A stretch of DNA of 64,000 bases from Chryseobacterium salivictor (GCF_004359195.1 NZ_CP037954.1:3075454-3139453), one strand, 5' to 3'; counted from the first letter of the stretch, positions 24,108 through 34,257 are shown. Translations and numbers: made by a program. The notes: generated from the letters alone by a model not told the origin.

Positions 24108-25235
24108 ATGAACAATCCTAAAATAAAAATCCTTTTTCTTATTAATACACTCACTGGTGGAGGAGCAGAAAAAGTTCTGGTTGATTTGGTCAATAATTTA
24201 AATCCTGAAAAATATGATGTTACAGTTCAAACTGTTTTCGACAAAGGCGTAAATAAGAAATATTTAAAACCGGAAATAAGATACAAAACAATTAACAGAT
24301 TTCAAAGCGAGTTGCTAACTCTCATATGGGGTTATCTTGTTAGTTTTGTATTACCAGCAAGGTTGATTTACAGAATTTTTATTAAGGAAAATTATGATTA
24401 TGAAGTTGCTTTTTTAGAAGGTGTTCCAACTAAATTAATTGCCGCGTCAACAAATATTAATTCTAAAAAGTATGCTTGGGTGCATACCGATATGTCAATG
24501 AATTATGGTCTTGAAAAAGTATTTAAGACATTAGAGGATCATAAGCGAAGTTATAAACAGTTTGAAAATATTTTTTGTGTTTCTGAATCCGTAAAAGAAG
24601 GTTTCATAAAATTATTCGGATGGTTTGAGAATTTGAGTGTTATCTATAATCCGGTAGATAATATTAACATATTATCTAAGGCAAATGAAACTCTTATTGA
24701 AGTTGCCATTCCGGATTGTATTAAATTCGTTGCAATTGGCAGACTAACTGAACAAAAAGGATTTGAAAGGCTATTGACGGCCTGTAATAAATTGGTTGTT
24801 GAAAAGTACAATTTTTCATTATGGGTACTTGGTGAAGGAGAGCAACGAGAAGTATTAGAAAAGTATATTTTAAATAATAACTTACAAAATCATGTGTTTC
24901 TTCTAGGATTTCATGAAAATCCATACAAATTTATTAAAGCAGCTAATTATTTTGTTTCCTCTTCATATACGGAGGGTTTTAGTACTGTTGTAACTGAATC
25001 TGTAATTATAGGTACACCGGTAATAACAACTGATTGCGCAGGAATGAAAGAAATTCTGGGCGAATCTGAATTTGGCTTAATTGTTCCAAATTCAACAGAA
25101 GGGTTATATGAAGGGTTAAAAAAACTTTTAACCAATAAAGAAATATATTTGAAATATAATGAAGCTGTGAAAAAAAGAAAGGATTACTTTCAGTTATCAC
25201 AGCGAATGAAAGAAATAGAAACAGAATTTAAATAA
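24108..25235 (+). CDS. Glycosyltransferase family 4
   Basis: A 375-aa GT-B transferase. It starts MNNPKIKILFLINTLTGGGA with the typical GGGAEKV loop, has WVHTDMSMNYG in the acceptor half, and has AIGRLTEQKGFERLL and the EX7E region (SYTEGFSTVVTESVIIGTP) in the donor half. I use this ATG. An upstream TTG at 24051 adds 19 residues without family character. Sugar and linkage are unknown. Confidence 0.88.
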   Translation: MNNPKIKILFLINTLTGGGAEKVLVDLVNNLNPEKYDVTVQTVFDKGVNKKYLKPEIRYKTINRFQSELLTLIWGYLVSFVLPARLIYRIFIKENYDYEVAFLEGVPTKLIAASTNINSKKYAWVHTDMSMNYGLEKVFKTLEDHKRSYKQFENIFCVSESVKEGFIKLFGWFENLSVIYNPVDNINILSKANETLIEVAIPDCIKFVAIGRLTEQKGFERLLTACNKLVVEKYNFSLWVLGEGEQREVLEKYILNNNLQNHVFLLGFHENPYKFIKAANYFVSSSYTEGFSTVVTESVIIGTPVITTDCAGMKEILGESEFGLIVPNSTEGLYEGLKKLLTNKEIYLKYNEAVKKRKDYFQLSQRMKEIETEFK

Positions 25236-25237
25236 TT

Positions 25238-26209
25238 ATGGACAAACTACCATACTTAGTAGACGTACCAGTTTTACTTGTATTTTTTGTGCGCCCCGAT
25301 ACATTGCAGCAAGTTTTTGATCAAATCAAAAAAGCACGTCCAAGTAAATTATATTTGTGCCAGGATGGACCACGCTCAAATCGGTCGGATGATATTGAAA
25401 ATATAAATAAATGCAGGAAAATAGTTGAAAATATTGATTGGGAGTGTGAAGTTCATAAAGATTTTGCAGAAGTGAATTATGGCTGTGATCCAAATATTTA
25501 TAGAGCTATTAATTGGATTTTTCAAAGTGAAGAACGGATGATATTTCTTGAAGATGATTCAGTACCAGCCTTAAGTTATTTTGCATTTTGTAAACAAATG
25601 CTTGACAAGTATAATGATGATAAACGCATTTCAATAATATCTTCATTTAATCTTGCTGAAAAATGGAATGTTCCATCAGATTACTTCTTTACCCAAGCAG
25701 CAACTTTGTCCGGTTGCTGGGGTACATGGAGAAGAGTGTGGGAAGAAAGAGATGAAACCCTAGGTTTTACTGATGATGAATATTTCAAGAAATTATTCCA
25801 CGGGTTTTACAATCAAGGACATTTGGCTTACAAAGATTTTAGTGACTTTAAACTAAGAAATAGAGAGTTTAAAGAACAAGATAAAATAACTTCTTTTGAA
25901 GTACTTATTGGATCGGCAAGATTACTTAATTCTAGTCTGGCCGTTATGCCATCTAAAAATATGAATTGTAATATCGGCATGACAAGTAATGCAACTCATG
26001 GTACAGCCAATCTAAGCCATTTAAATCGAAAACTGCAAAAAATATTTTATATGAAAGTATATGAAGTGCCTGAAAACTTAAATCATCCCAGATATATGAT
26101 CCCGGATATGGCTTATTCGAAAAAAGTTGCTGACATAATAGGGGCAAAACGATATATTTCAACTTTAAGAAAAATTGAAATGAAACTGCGACGTTTAATT
26201 TTTAAATAA
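25238..26209 (+). CDS. GT-A-type glycosyltransferase-like protein (HlpA-like)
   Basis: A 323-aa protein of a nucleotide-sugar-transferase-like family, sometimes annotated as hemolytic protein HlpA-like. It has LVFFVRPDTLQQVFDQI at the start, LCQDGPRSN, then FLEDDSVP as the metal-binding DxD-type motif, and a long segment with SGCWGTWRRVWEERD typical of this family. The hemolysis label has no support here, and a transferase in the polysaccharide pathway is more likely. It starts 2 bp after the preceding gene. Confidence 0.75.
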   Translation: MDKLPYLVDVPVLLVFFVRPDTLQQVFDQIKKARPSKLYLCQDGPRSNRSDDIENINKCRKIVENIDWECEVHKDFAEVNYGCDPNIYRAINWIFQSEERMIFLEDDSVPALSYFAFCKQMLDKYNDDKRISIISSFNLAEKWNVPSDYFFTQAATLSGCWGTWRRVWEERDETLGFTDDEYFKKLFHGFYNQGHLAYKDFSDFKLRNREFKEQDKITSFEVLIGSARLLNSSLAVMPSKNMNCNIGMTSNATHGTANLSHLNRKLQKIFYMKVYEVPENLNHPRYMIPDMAYSKKVADIIGAKRYISTLRKIEMKLRRLIFK

Positions 26210-26219
26210 TTTAATAGTA

Positions 26220-26807
26220 ATGATTTCTAATACATCTGAATATTTATACTATCTTGAATGTGACAAAGTTGCATTAAGTATGGAGTCTAAACGTCCCCGA
26301 TATAAACACGATATTATATGGACATTCCAACGACTTTTAAGAAAATGTGAATATTTTGAAAATACCAAAAAAAGTTTTTTCTTAACCTTGATAAATAAGT
26401 ATCACAAATATAGATATGTTTCCATGAGCCAGAAACTTGGATTTTCGATTGGGTTTAATACTTTTGGGCCTGGATTGTCTATAGCCCATTATGGAAGTTT
26501 GGTTGTTCATAGCAATGCTAAAATAGGTGTAAATTGCAGAATTCATGAAAATGTTACCATTGGTGCTAGTGGAGGCTCAAATAAAGCTCCAATTATAGGT
26601 GATAATGTATTTATTGCATCTGGAGCTAAGATTATCGGTGATATCACTATAGCCGATGGTGTTTGCATTGGGGCTAATGCGGTGGTGGTGAAAGACATCC
26701 TGGAGCCTAACGTTACTGTTGGTGGAATACCTGCACGTAAAATAAGTAATAATAATTCCGATAAATACTTAATTAAAGCAACTGAAATAGTAAAACGCAA
26801 TGAGTAA
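26220..26807 (+). CDS. Left-handed beta-helix acetyltransferase (serine O-acetyltransferase-like)
   Basis: A 195-aa protein with hexapeptide repeats from about residue 70 to 175 (GVNCRIHENVTIGAS, IIGDNVFIASGAKIIGD, GVCIGANAVVVKDI) and the CysE-like HYGSLVVHSNAKIG with its His. Position within the locus argues for O- or N-acetylation of a sugar in the repeat unit rather than cysteine synthesis. The N-terminal 65 residues are unlike the long CysE N-domain. Confidence 0.82.
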   Translation: MISNTSEYLYYLECDKVALSMESKRPRYKHDIIWTFQRLLRKCEYFENTKKSFFLTLINKYHKYRYVSMSQKLGFSIGFNTFGPGLSIAHYGSLVVHSNAKIGVNCRIHENVTIGASGGSNKAPIIGDNVFIASGAKIIGDITIADGVCIGANAVVVKDILEPNVTVGGIPARKISNNNSDKYLIKATEIVKRNE

Positions 26808-26860
26808 ACAAAAAGAAATTCTTAAACCTCACTACCATACACTGCAAAGAGCTGGAAAGA

Positions 26861-27829
26861 ATGAATTTACCTAAAATAACGATAATTGTTGCAGTTTATA
26901 ATACCGAAAAATACCTGCATAAATGCATCGAAAGTATTATAAATCAAACTCACCAAAACCTGGAAATATTTCTGGTTGATGATGGCTCTACAGATGCAAG
27001 TTCAGCTATTTGCGATGATTATGCTAAAGCTGACAAACGTATAAAGGTATTGCACAAAACTAACGGGGGACAAGGTAGTGCGCGTAATTTAGCATTAGAA
27101 GCAGCAACAGGCGAATGGATAGGGTTTGTAGATTCGGATGATTGGATAGATGTAGATATGTATGAATTTTTATTATCCAAAGCCTTAGCAGAAAATGCCG
27201 ATATTGCGGAATGCGGATGGAAAAAAGTGAATGTTGATGGAAGTGTTGAATTCACAACGCCTCCTAAAAAAACAATTATAGATAGAGAAAAAGCCATGCA
27301 TGGGTTGGTATATGGCGGTGTTGAAGGCGTAAACACGAGTGTTTGTAATAAAATCTTCAGAAGATCTTGTATTGCCAATATTAGGTTTCCGCAAGTTAGG
27401 GCTTATGAAGATGACGAGTTCATTCATAAAGTGATCTGGAATGCTCGAAACATCTCGATAAACGGTGAAGCAAAATATAATTATCTATCACGCCCCGAAA
27501 GCACCATGACTGCCGGATTTAATTTAAACAAACTGGCATTAATCACAGTACAGGAAAATATATGTGAGTTTTTAAAAGAAAATGCAACTCAATATTTTTA
27601 TAAAGCACAGAAAACACTATGTTCAAAGCAATTTTATATAATTGCTTGTTTATTGAACAATCCGGAGTTAGATGATCATAAATCAATAGCTTTTCAAATT
27701 GAACAAGATGTAATGGCGTCTTACAAGTCTTATATGAAGAATCCAATAATGGGAAATAATAAGTTTGTTCTTCGATTGTTTACATTTGCGCCTTCAATTG
27801 GAAGAGCTCTTTTAATATATAAATTTTAA
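26861..27829 (+). CDS. Glycosyltransferase family 2
   Basis: A 322-aa GT-A inverting transferase. It has TIIVAVYNTEKYLHKCIES, VDDGSTDASSAICDDYA, NGGQGSARNLALEAATGEW and the DSDDW metal and sugar-nucleotide motif (FVDSDDWID), then a C-terminal part with AYEDDEFIHKVIW (the ED pair that usually supplies the base). It is the only classical GT2 in the locus. The ATG is internal to a short overlapping frame starting in the preceding gene's stop, which is not a gene. Confidence 0.9.
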   Translation: MNLPKITIIVAVYNTEKYLHKCIESIINQTHQNLEIFLVDDGSTDASSAICDDYAKADKRIKVLHKTNGGQGSARNLALEAATGEWIGFVDSDDWIDVDMYEFLLSKALAENADIAECGWKKVNVDGSVEFTTPPKKTIIDREKAMHGLVYGGVEGVNTSVCNKIFRRSCIANIRFPQVRAYEDDEFIHKVIWNARNISINGEAKYNYLSRPESTMTAGFNLNKLALITVQENICEFLKENATQYFYKAQKTLCSKQFYIIACLLNNPELDDHKSIAFQIEQDVMASYKSYMKNPIMGNNKFVLRLFTFAPSIGRALLIYKF

Positions 27830-27841
27830 ATTATTCTAAAA

Positions 27842-29014
27842 ATGAAAAAATATTTTCTACATAGTAATGGAGATGCGAAAAATCACGGTTGTGAAGCAAT
27901 TATTCGCGGCACTGCTAACATTCTTGATTTGAATGAATTAAATGCTGATTATATATCTTATGATTCTCCAAATGAATTACAATATGGGTTAGATAAAATA
28001 ATTAAAATAATTTCCTGCTCAAGAGATTTGCCTAAAAACAAATCAATTGATTATTATTTTACCAGATTTATTGAGAAATTTAGTCCTGATTATTATAGCA
28101 GAAGAGTGGTTGGATGCACGATTCGGAAAATAGAAAATCATTCAATTGCTATAGCTCTAGGAGGGGATAACTATTGTTATGCCCAATCTTATAAGTATTT
28201 GGCTTATATAAATAAGTCAATAAAAAAGAAAGGAATGAAATCTGTTTTATGGGGTGTATCAATTGAACCAGATATCTTAAAACTTCCTGATGTGCAAAAT
28301 GATATGCAGCGCTACGATATGATATTTGCGAGGGAATCAATAACCTACGATGCTTTAATAGAAGCAGGAATAACTAAAAATGTATTTTTGTCGCCTGATC
28401 CTGCATTCGCTTTGGAAACTATTAAATTACCGCTCCCTGATGGATTTGTTGAAAATAATACAATTGGAATAAATGTAAGTCCATTAATTCAGTCTTACGA
28501 AAAAGGGGATAATATTACATTGAAGAATTATTTTTCGTTAGTTCAGCATATCATTGATAACACTGACTTTCAAATTGCATTGATCCCGCATGTTGTTTGG
28601 AGTTATAATAATGATTTAGAAACTTTAAATGAAATTTATCAAAAATTCAATACTACTGGACGGGTAGTTGTTATTGGAGATCATAATTGTATGGAGTTGA
28701 AAGGATTTATTGCAAGATGTCGTATGTTTATTGGAGCCAGAACTCATGCCACAATAGCTGCTTATTCTTCTATGGTGCCCACTTTAGTTGTTGGGTATTC
28801 CGTTAAAGCTCGTGGAATTGCTAAAGATATTTTTGGTTCTCACGAAAATTACGTAATTCCGGTGCAATCTTTACAAGAAGAAACCGATTTGACTAATGCT
28901 TTTATCTGGATGCAAAAAAATGAACCATCTATCAAGATGCATCTAAATTCCTTTATACCTGATTATAAAAAAAAGGTATGGGAAGCAGGAAAAGCAGTAA
29001 ATCAACTAACATAA
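27842..29014 (+). CDS. Polysaccharide pyruvyl transferase family protein
   Basis: A 390-aa protein of the WcaK/PssM/CsaB group, which transfers pyruvate from phosphoenolpyruvate to a sugar as a ketal. It has NGDAKNHGCEAIIRGTANIL at the start, ALGGDNYCY, VLWGVSIEPD, ARESITYDALI, LSPDPAF, a HVVW block, and the FIGARTHATIAAYSSMVPTL domain-two core. Pyruvate ketals add negative charge. With GalNAcA this would make a strongly acidic polymer. Confidence 0.88.
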   Translation: MKKYFLHSNGDAKNHGCEAIIRGTANILDLNELNADYISYDSPNELQYGLDKIIKIISCSRDLPKNKSIDYYFTRFIEKFSPDYYSRRVVGCTIRKIENHSIAIALGGDNYCYAQSYKYLAYINKSIKKKGMKSVLWGVSIEPDILKLPDVQNDMQRYDMIFARESITYDALIEAGITKNVFLSPDPAFALETIKLPLPDGFVENNTIGINVSPLIQSYEKGDNITLKNYFSLVQHIIDNTDFQIALIPHVVWSYNNDLETLNEIYQKFNTTGRVVVIGDHNCMELKGFIARCRMFIGARTHATIAAYSSMVPTLVVGYSVKARGIAKDIFGSHENYVIPVQSLQEETDLTNAFIWMQKNEPSIKMHLNSFIPDYKKKVWEAGKAVNQLT

Positions 29015-29031
29015 AATAAATAGCTAAAACA

Positions 29032-30315
29032 ATGAATTCCTTTAGCAAATTAAAAAAAAGCATTCTTTTTATATTACCCACCTACGACCCGTTAAATAAC
29101 ATGCGAGGGCTCAGTGTAAGAAAAGTTGCTAAGCAATTAACTATTAACAATGTTAATGTTCAATGCATAACGTTTAAAGAAAATTCTGCATCACTTAGCT
29201 ATGAGTTAAATGAAGGAGTTAAAATTCACCGAGTTAATCAAAGATTTTTAGTGCGTTTGATTAATGATAGTAGTAATAGTCTTGAAGGATTAAAATTTAA
29301 AACTGGTATTTTTTTATCTAGAATACAAGGTTTAATTATGGCTCCATTTTGGCCTTTACTCTCCATTTTCGAAATTTTCAGATTGTATAATACAGCAGAA
29401 CAAAAACATCTAAAAGAAAATTTCAGCTGCGTTATTGGCTGTTACAAAAGAGTTGAAACGCTACTCGCTGCTCTTTTCCTTAAAAAAAAGTATCCCGAAA
29501 TAAAATTTATAGCGTATACGTTGGATTGCATGTCTCGCAGTTTAGTTCCTAAAATATTAAATACTAACATTGCTTTACATTCAGTCAAGCGTTGGGAGAG
29601 ATTTATTTTTTCAAAGGCAGATTATATCTGTATTATGCAATCTCATCAAAATCATTATAAGCAAGAGGAATATAAAAGATTTGAGAGTAAGTTTGTAATA
29701 ATGGATATACCATTATTCGAATTAAACGATACAAATCCTAATGTTGATTTGAATAAAAAAGGAGAGAAAATTAATTTGGTTTTTACAGGGTCAATGTCTG
29801 AAAGTACTGCAGACCCAAGTTATTTTATCAAAATATTGGAAAGTGTTGACGATATGGTATTTGAATTTAATATCTACGGAGGGACGTCTTCTGTAACGAT
29901 TTCTAATAATATTAAAAACTCGTATTTATATGGCAAAAAGATATTTTGGCATGGAGTTGTGTCTCCCGAAAAGGCGGCTCAAAAACAAAAGGAAGCAGAT
30001 ATACTTATAAGCTTTGGAAATGATAACGAATGTATGATTCCATCCAAAATATTCGAATATATAGCACTAAAAAAGCATGTAATGCATTTTTATAAATCTC
30101 TTACTGATTCTGCATTACCCTATTTTGAAAAATACGGGAATGCCACTTTAATACAAGAAGAACAAAAAATAAGCAGTGATGTTTCTCAAAAAGTAATGGA
30201 TTTACTAATGAATATTCCTGATGTTAAAATTGATAATGATTTGCTTTTAGAAAAGTTCTATAACAATACCGCGGAACCCATGGCAGATTTTATAATTAGT
30301 TTATTAAAAAAATGA
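29032..30315 (+). CDS. Glycosyltransferase, GT-B type (family 4-like)
   Basis: A 427-aa protein. The start ILFILPTYDPLNNMRGLSVR and the middle region VIGCYKRVETLLAALFLKKK look like the acceptor half of a GT-B transferase. NLVFTGSMSESTADPSYFIK opens the donor half, followed by IFWHGVVSPEKAAQKQKEAD and MIPSKIFEYIALKKHV. A clean EX7E is not seen, so it is a diverged family 4 member. The specificity is unknown. The coding sequence is strongly A/T-rich. Confidence 0.7.
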   Translation: MNSFSKLKKSILFILPTYDPLNNMRGLSVRKVAKQLTINNVNVQCITFKENSASLSYELNEGVKIHRVNQRFLVRLINDSSNSLEGLKFKTGIFLSRIQGLIMAPFWPLLSIFEIFRLYNTAEQKHLKENFSCVIGCYKRVETLLAALFLKKKYPEIKFIAYTLDCMSRSLVPKILNTNIALHSVKRWERFIFSKADYICIMQSHQNHYKQEEYKRFESKFVIMDIPLFELNDTNPNVDLNKKGEKINLVFTGSMSESTADPSYFIKILESVDDMVFEFNIYGGTSSVTISNNIKNSYLYGKKIFWHGVVSPEKAAQKQKEADILISFGNDNECMIPSKIFEYIALKKHVMHFYKSLTDSALPYFEKYGNATLIQEEQKISSDVSQKVMDLLMNIPDVKIDNDLLLEKFYNNTAEPMADFIISLLKK

Positions 30316-30346
30316 TTTTCTATAAAAATCAAAAGAATTAGTAGTT

Positions 30347-31780
30347 GTGGAAAACATAAAAAGTAAAGTCCTTTCAGGCCTGTTCTGGCAATACCTTCAG
30401 CGTTTTAGTACGCAGGGTATTCAGCTTTTAATATCAATCATATTAGCCCGTCTTTTATTGCCTAAAGATTTTGGGGTGATAGCGTTGATAGGAGTATTTA
30501 TCACTATGTCAAGTGTATTAATTGATAGTGGTTTTTCAAATGCGTTGATACAAAAGAAGGAGGCTGATAATAAGGATTTCAGTTCGGTATTTATATTGAA
30601 TTTGGTATTGTCATTATTTCTGTATTCTGTCCTATTCTTTATTGCACCGTGGGTTGCTCAGTTTTATGAGGAACCTTTGTTGACGCCCGTACTGAGAGTT
30701 ATTGGTTTGACCATTGTACTGAACGCACTCACCATCATACAGACGGTAGTGCTATCGCGGGAAATGCAATTTCGTAAAAGTTTCAATATTAATGTCGTCA
30801 GTACCATTATTTCTGGTTTCATTGGCATTGGTATGGCTTATAGTGGATATGGAGTATGGAGTTTAGTTTTCTCTCAACTTACTGCCAGGATTGTCAGCAC
30901 TGGGTTGCTCTGGTATTATATTCGCTGGAAACCTGCGCTTATTTTTTCTTTAAACAGAATAAAAATCCTGTTTCATTATGGTTCGAAAATATTATTAGGG
31001 GCGCTTTTTAACACCCTGTATAATAATGTATATGCCATCGTAATAGGCAAGCAATACAATAGTACCGTTTTGGGCTATTATAACCGAGGTGCATTAATGC
31101 CCACTCTGGTGGTTGACAGCATATCCAATAGTTTGGGTGCAGTAATGTTTCCGGCGCTTTCGGCTCATCAGAATGATAAACCTGCCATAAAGCGCATGGT
31201 AAAGCGTATGCTGCAAAATAGTGCGGCCATCGTGTTTTTTTTAATGGCAGTACTTATTGTGATTGCGGAACCTCTAGTAAGTATTCTGCTTACCGATAAA
31301 TGGCTGCCCGCTGTGCCCTATCTGCAGCTGGTAAGTATAACGGTTGCTTTTTATCCGCTGATTGCCATCAATGCTTCAGCCATTACCAGTGTCGGAAAAA
31401 GCGGCAAGTATCTTCAGGTTACAATGATAAGTAAACTGCTGTCATTGGCACTTATCGTAGCGGCGATTCCATTTGGGGTATACACTATGGTTGTTGCCGG
31501 TGCTGTAGCTTCTTTTGTTTCTACTTTTGTAAGTGCCTGGCCAAGCAAAGCTGCCATAGGATATTCTGCATTTGAACAATGGAAAGATGTGTTGCCTATT
31601 TTTATTTTGGCAATAGTATCTGGTTTAGCAGCCTGGCCGGTAAGTTATTTGGGATTAAATCACTGGGTTACACTGTTTGCACAAAGTGCAATTACATCAC
31701 TGATCTATTTCACGGGGGCTTATTTATTAAAGTTACAATTGCTGATTGATTTGCAGCAATTAATCAAACAGAGAAGATAG
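30347..31780 (+). CDS. wzx: Wzx-like lipid-linked oligosaccharide flippase
   Basis: A 477-aa membrane protein of the MOP superfamily (WzxC-like) with about 12 to 14 hydrophobic segments. It starts SKVLSGLFWQYLQRFSTQG, then ARLLLPKDFGVIALIGVF, IDSGFSNALIQKKEAD and LSREMQFRKSF, all typical of this family. It should move the undecaprenyl-linked repeat unit across the inner membrane for the EpsG-like polymerase. The start is GTG (30347), followed by ENIKSKVLSG as in homologues. There is no in-frame ATG nearby upstream. Confidence 0.92.
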   Translation: MENIKSKVLSGLFWQYLQRFSTQGIQLLISIILARLLLPKDFGVIALIGVFITMSSVLIDSGFSNALIQKKEADNKDFSSVFILNLVLSLFLYSVLFFIAPWVAQFYEEPLLTPVLRVIGLTIVLNALTIIQTVVLSREMQFRKSFNINVVSTIISGFIGIGMAYSGYGVWSLVFSQLTARIVSTGLLWYYIRWKPALIFSLNRIKILFHYGSKILLGALFNTLYNNVYAIVIGKQYNSTVLGYYNRGALMPTLVVDSISNSLGAVMFPALSAHQNDKPAIKRMVKRMLQNSAAIVFFLMAVLIVIAEPLVSILLTDKWLPAVPYLQLVSITVAFYPLIAINASAITSVGKSGKYLQVTMISKLLSLALIVAAIPFGVYTMVVAGAVASFVSTFVSAWPSKAAIGYSAFEQWKDVLPIFILAIVSGLAAWPVSYLGLNHWVTLFAQSAITSLIYFTGAYLLKLQLLIDLQQLIKQRR

Positions 31781-31794
31781 TTTATTATTGTAGT

Positions 31795-33102
31795 ATGAAG
31801 TTAAAAGTCCTTTTAGTTTCCCGCAATGCCTGGGATAACAAAGCCGGAAATACCTATAGTAATTTTTTCCAGGAATTTAAACCGGGTCAGTTGGCTCAGG
31901 TATATTGCCGTGATGAGTTACCAGACAACGAGTTGTGCGAAAATTACTTTTGTATATCCGAAAACAAACTGATAAAATCGCTTTTCAGTAAGCAAAATGT
32001 GGGTGCTGTTTTAAAAAAAAATGAAGCCGCTGAAAACATTGAATTGCAAAAAGCTGCAGAAAGCGGCAACAAATTGTATGGGTTCTTTCGCAATCACCGT
32101 TTTACCCTACTGCTATGGCTTCGGGAATTAATATGGCTTTCCGAAAATTGGAAAAGTGAAGAACTGGATAAATTTATCAGGGAATTTAATCCGGATGTTA
32201 TTTATACTGATGCTCATGATACATTCTATACGTACAGGGTGCTGCATTATGTCCGGAAAGTGGCCAATGCACCCTATGTAATGTTTCATGCTGATGACCA
32301 CCTCACTTACCGTAAATTTTCTTTAAGCCCGCTGTTCTGGATCAATCGTTTTATGCTGCGCCAATATGTTAAGAAAGCCATCAAACAAGCCGCAATTAAT
32401 TATTGTATTATTGATGAACAGCGTACCATTTACAACAGAATTGTACCCAATGCCTATAAAATATTGAATAAATGTGCCGACTTTAGTGGCGACTATAAAG
32501 AAGAGGAAATTCATAAACCGGTAAAAATGATTTATGCCGGTAATTTGCATCTTGGCCGCTGGAAGACTTTGCAAAAACTTGCAGAAGCAATAAAAGTGAT
32601 CAATAAGGACAGTAGTAAAATTCACCTGGATATCTACACCGGAAAGTCGGTAACCGAGGCAAAACTAAATAAGATAAAAATTGACAGTGCAATTACGCTA
32701 CACGATTTTATTCCTTACGAACAATTAATTGAAATTCAAAAAAAATCCGACATTCTGTTACATGTAGAATCGTTTGATCTTAAAGAAAAATTACTAACCT
32801 TTCTTTCGTTCTCCACCAAAATTGTCGATTTCTTTGAAATGGGTAAATGCATACTGGCCATTGGCTGGAAAGAGTCGGCACCTATAAAATATCTTCTGGA
32901 AAAGGATGCAGCCGTAATCGTTTCAGAATATGATGATATATTGAATAAATTAAATTCATTTGTTGAAAATCCAGAAATTATTCGAGAATACAGCAGAAAA
33001 TCATACAACTGTGGCAAAGCATTTCATTCCAAAGAAAAAATGTTGGGAATGTTCAAAAACGATTTAATAAAAATAGCAGAAACAAAACCGGATGAAAATT
33101 AA
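31795..33102 (+). CDS. Glycosyltransferase, GT-B type, diverged
   Basis: A 435-aa protein starting KVLLVSRNAWDNKAGNTYSN. It has DVIYTDAHDTFYTYRVLHY and MFHADDHLTYRKF in the first half, and MIYAGNLHLGRWKTLQKLAE, LHDFIPYEQLIEIQKKSDIL and STKIVDFFEMGKCILAIGW in the second. The layout is that of family 4-like transferases, but the EX7E pair is missing. It sits 14 bp after wzx and 15 bp before the next transferase. Confidence 0.72.
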   Translation: MKLKVLLVSRNAWDNKAGNTYSNFFQEFKPGQLAQVYCRDELPDNELCENYFCISENKLIKSLFSKQNVGAVLKKNEAAENIELQKAAESGNKLYGFFRNHRFTLLLWLRELIWLSENWKSEELDKFIREFNPDVIYTDAHDTFYTYRVLHYVRKVANAPYVMFHADDHLTYRKFSLSPLFWINRFMLRQYVKKAIKQAAINYCIIDEQRTIYNRIVPNAYKILNKCADFSGDYKEEEIHKPVKMIYAGNLHLGRWKTLQKLAEAIKVINKDSSKIHLDIYTGKSVTEAKLNKIKIDSAITLHDFIPYEQLIEIQKKSDILLHVESFDLKEKLLTFLSFSTKIVDFFEMGKCILAIGWKESAPIKYLLEKDAAVIVSEYDDILNKLNSFVENPEIIREYSRKSYNCGKAFHSKEKMLGMFKNDLIKIAETKPDEN

Positions 33103-33117
33103 AGAATATTATCTATT

Positions 33118-34257
33118 ATGAGAATTTTACATGTTATAAATATCTATTTCTCACTATCTTATTTAGGCAATCAGTTTAAATATTTTTCAGGAAAAGGCTA
33201 TAAGCAATTTCTCATTTGCAGTCCTTCTAAAGAACTTGAAAAATACAGCAAAGAACAGAATATTGAGTCTCTTCAGTTAAAAATAAATAGAAGTATCTCA
33301 ATATTTCAGGACTTATATGCTGTAATTAGAACATGTATCTACATAAGAAAAAACAAAATAGATATCATAGTTGGCCACACTCCCAAAGGAGCATTAATTG
33401 CGATGCTTTCTGGATTTATAATGAGAGTACCAAAACGGACTTATTACCGTCATGGCCGTGTTTACGAAACGATGACGGGAGTAAAAAGAAAATTGATGAT
33501 TTTGATAGAAAATCTTACCTCCTTTTGTGCTACTGATATTGTAGTGGTAAGTAATTACCTTTATCAAAAAGGTATAGATGATCAATTGAATTCAGTAGAA
33601 AAACAAATAGTATTGGGTAAAGGCACGTGTGGAGGTATTGATACGGTTGAAAAATTCAATCCACTTTCAATTGACTTCAACGAATCTCGAAAATACATGA
33701 ATAAATATGGTTTAGAATCTACGGATTTTGTGATTGGTTTTTGTGGCCGTATGGTTAAGGATAAAGGCATCATTGAATTTGTTGAAGCATTTAATATCTT
33801 ACAGAAAAAATATCCGGAAAGAAAAATAAAACTGCTTTTAGTTGGCGATTATGAAGAAAGAGATGCATTGCCACAATCTACCATTAATGAAATAAAAAAT
33901 AATCACGATATCATACGTACTGGGTTCATTTTTGATAAAATTGAATACTTCTATTCACTGATGGATCTTTTTGTGTTGCCTTCCTATAGAGAAGGATTTG
34001 GAATGGCACTGATAGAAGCATCTGCCATGGGTATTCCTGTCCTTGGCACTGATCACACCGGATGTATGGATGCGCTGATCAATAATAAAACGGGTTATTA
34101 TATAAACAATTCAGTAAAAGGTATTGTAGAAGGTGTTGATAAAATTTTAAATCACCCTGATCCCAAACTTTTAGGAGAAAATGGCAGACAGTTTGTAACT
34201 GCAAATTTTGAAAATTTAAAACTTTGGTCCGAAATTGAGACAAAATTATATCTGTGA
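33118..34257 (+). CDS. Glycosyltransferase family 4 (PglA/WbnE-like)
   Basis: A 379-aa GT-B retaining transferase. It has HVINIYFSLSYLGNQFKYF at the start, VGHTPKGALIAMLSGF, TYYRHGRVYETMTG, FGFCGRMVKDKGI-like GFCGRMVKDKGIIEFVEAF, and a full EX7E (SYREGFGMALIEASAMGIP) before TDHTGCMDAL. The HTPKGALIAM block is common in transferases acting early in repeat-unit assembly on a lipid carrier. It is the last transferase before a 295-bp gap and the phosphoglycosyltransferase. Confidence 0.9.
   Translation: MRILHVINIYFSLSYLGNQFKYFSGKGYKQFLICSPSKELEKYSKEQNIESLQLKINRSISIFQDLYAVIRTCIYIRKNKIDIIVGHTPKGALIAMLSGFIMRVPKRTYYRHGRVYETMTGVKRKLMILIENLTSFCATDIVVVSNYLYQKGIDDQLNSVEKQIVLGKGTCGGIDTVEKFNPLSIDFNESRKYMNKYGLESTDFVIGFCGRMVKDKGIIEFVEAFNILQKKYPERKIKLLLVGDYEERDALPQSTINEIKNNHDIIRTGFIFDKIEYFYSLMDLFVLPSYREGFGMALIEASAMGIPVLGTDHTGCMDALINNKTGYYINNSVKGIVEGVDKILNHPDPKLLGENGRQFVTANFENLKLWSEIETKLYL

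Noticed and set aside
25238..26209. Hemolysin function for the HlpA-like protein
   Set aside because: The name is a database legacy. The DxD-type motif and the polysaccharide context indicate a glycosyltransferase.
26800..26874. 24-codon frame overlapping the acetyltransferase stop
   Set aside because: It is short, without family match, and ends inside the next gene's start. It could be a remnant but cannot be supported.
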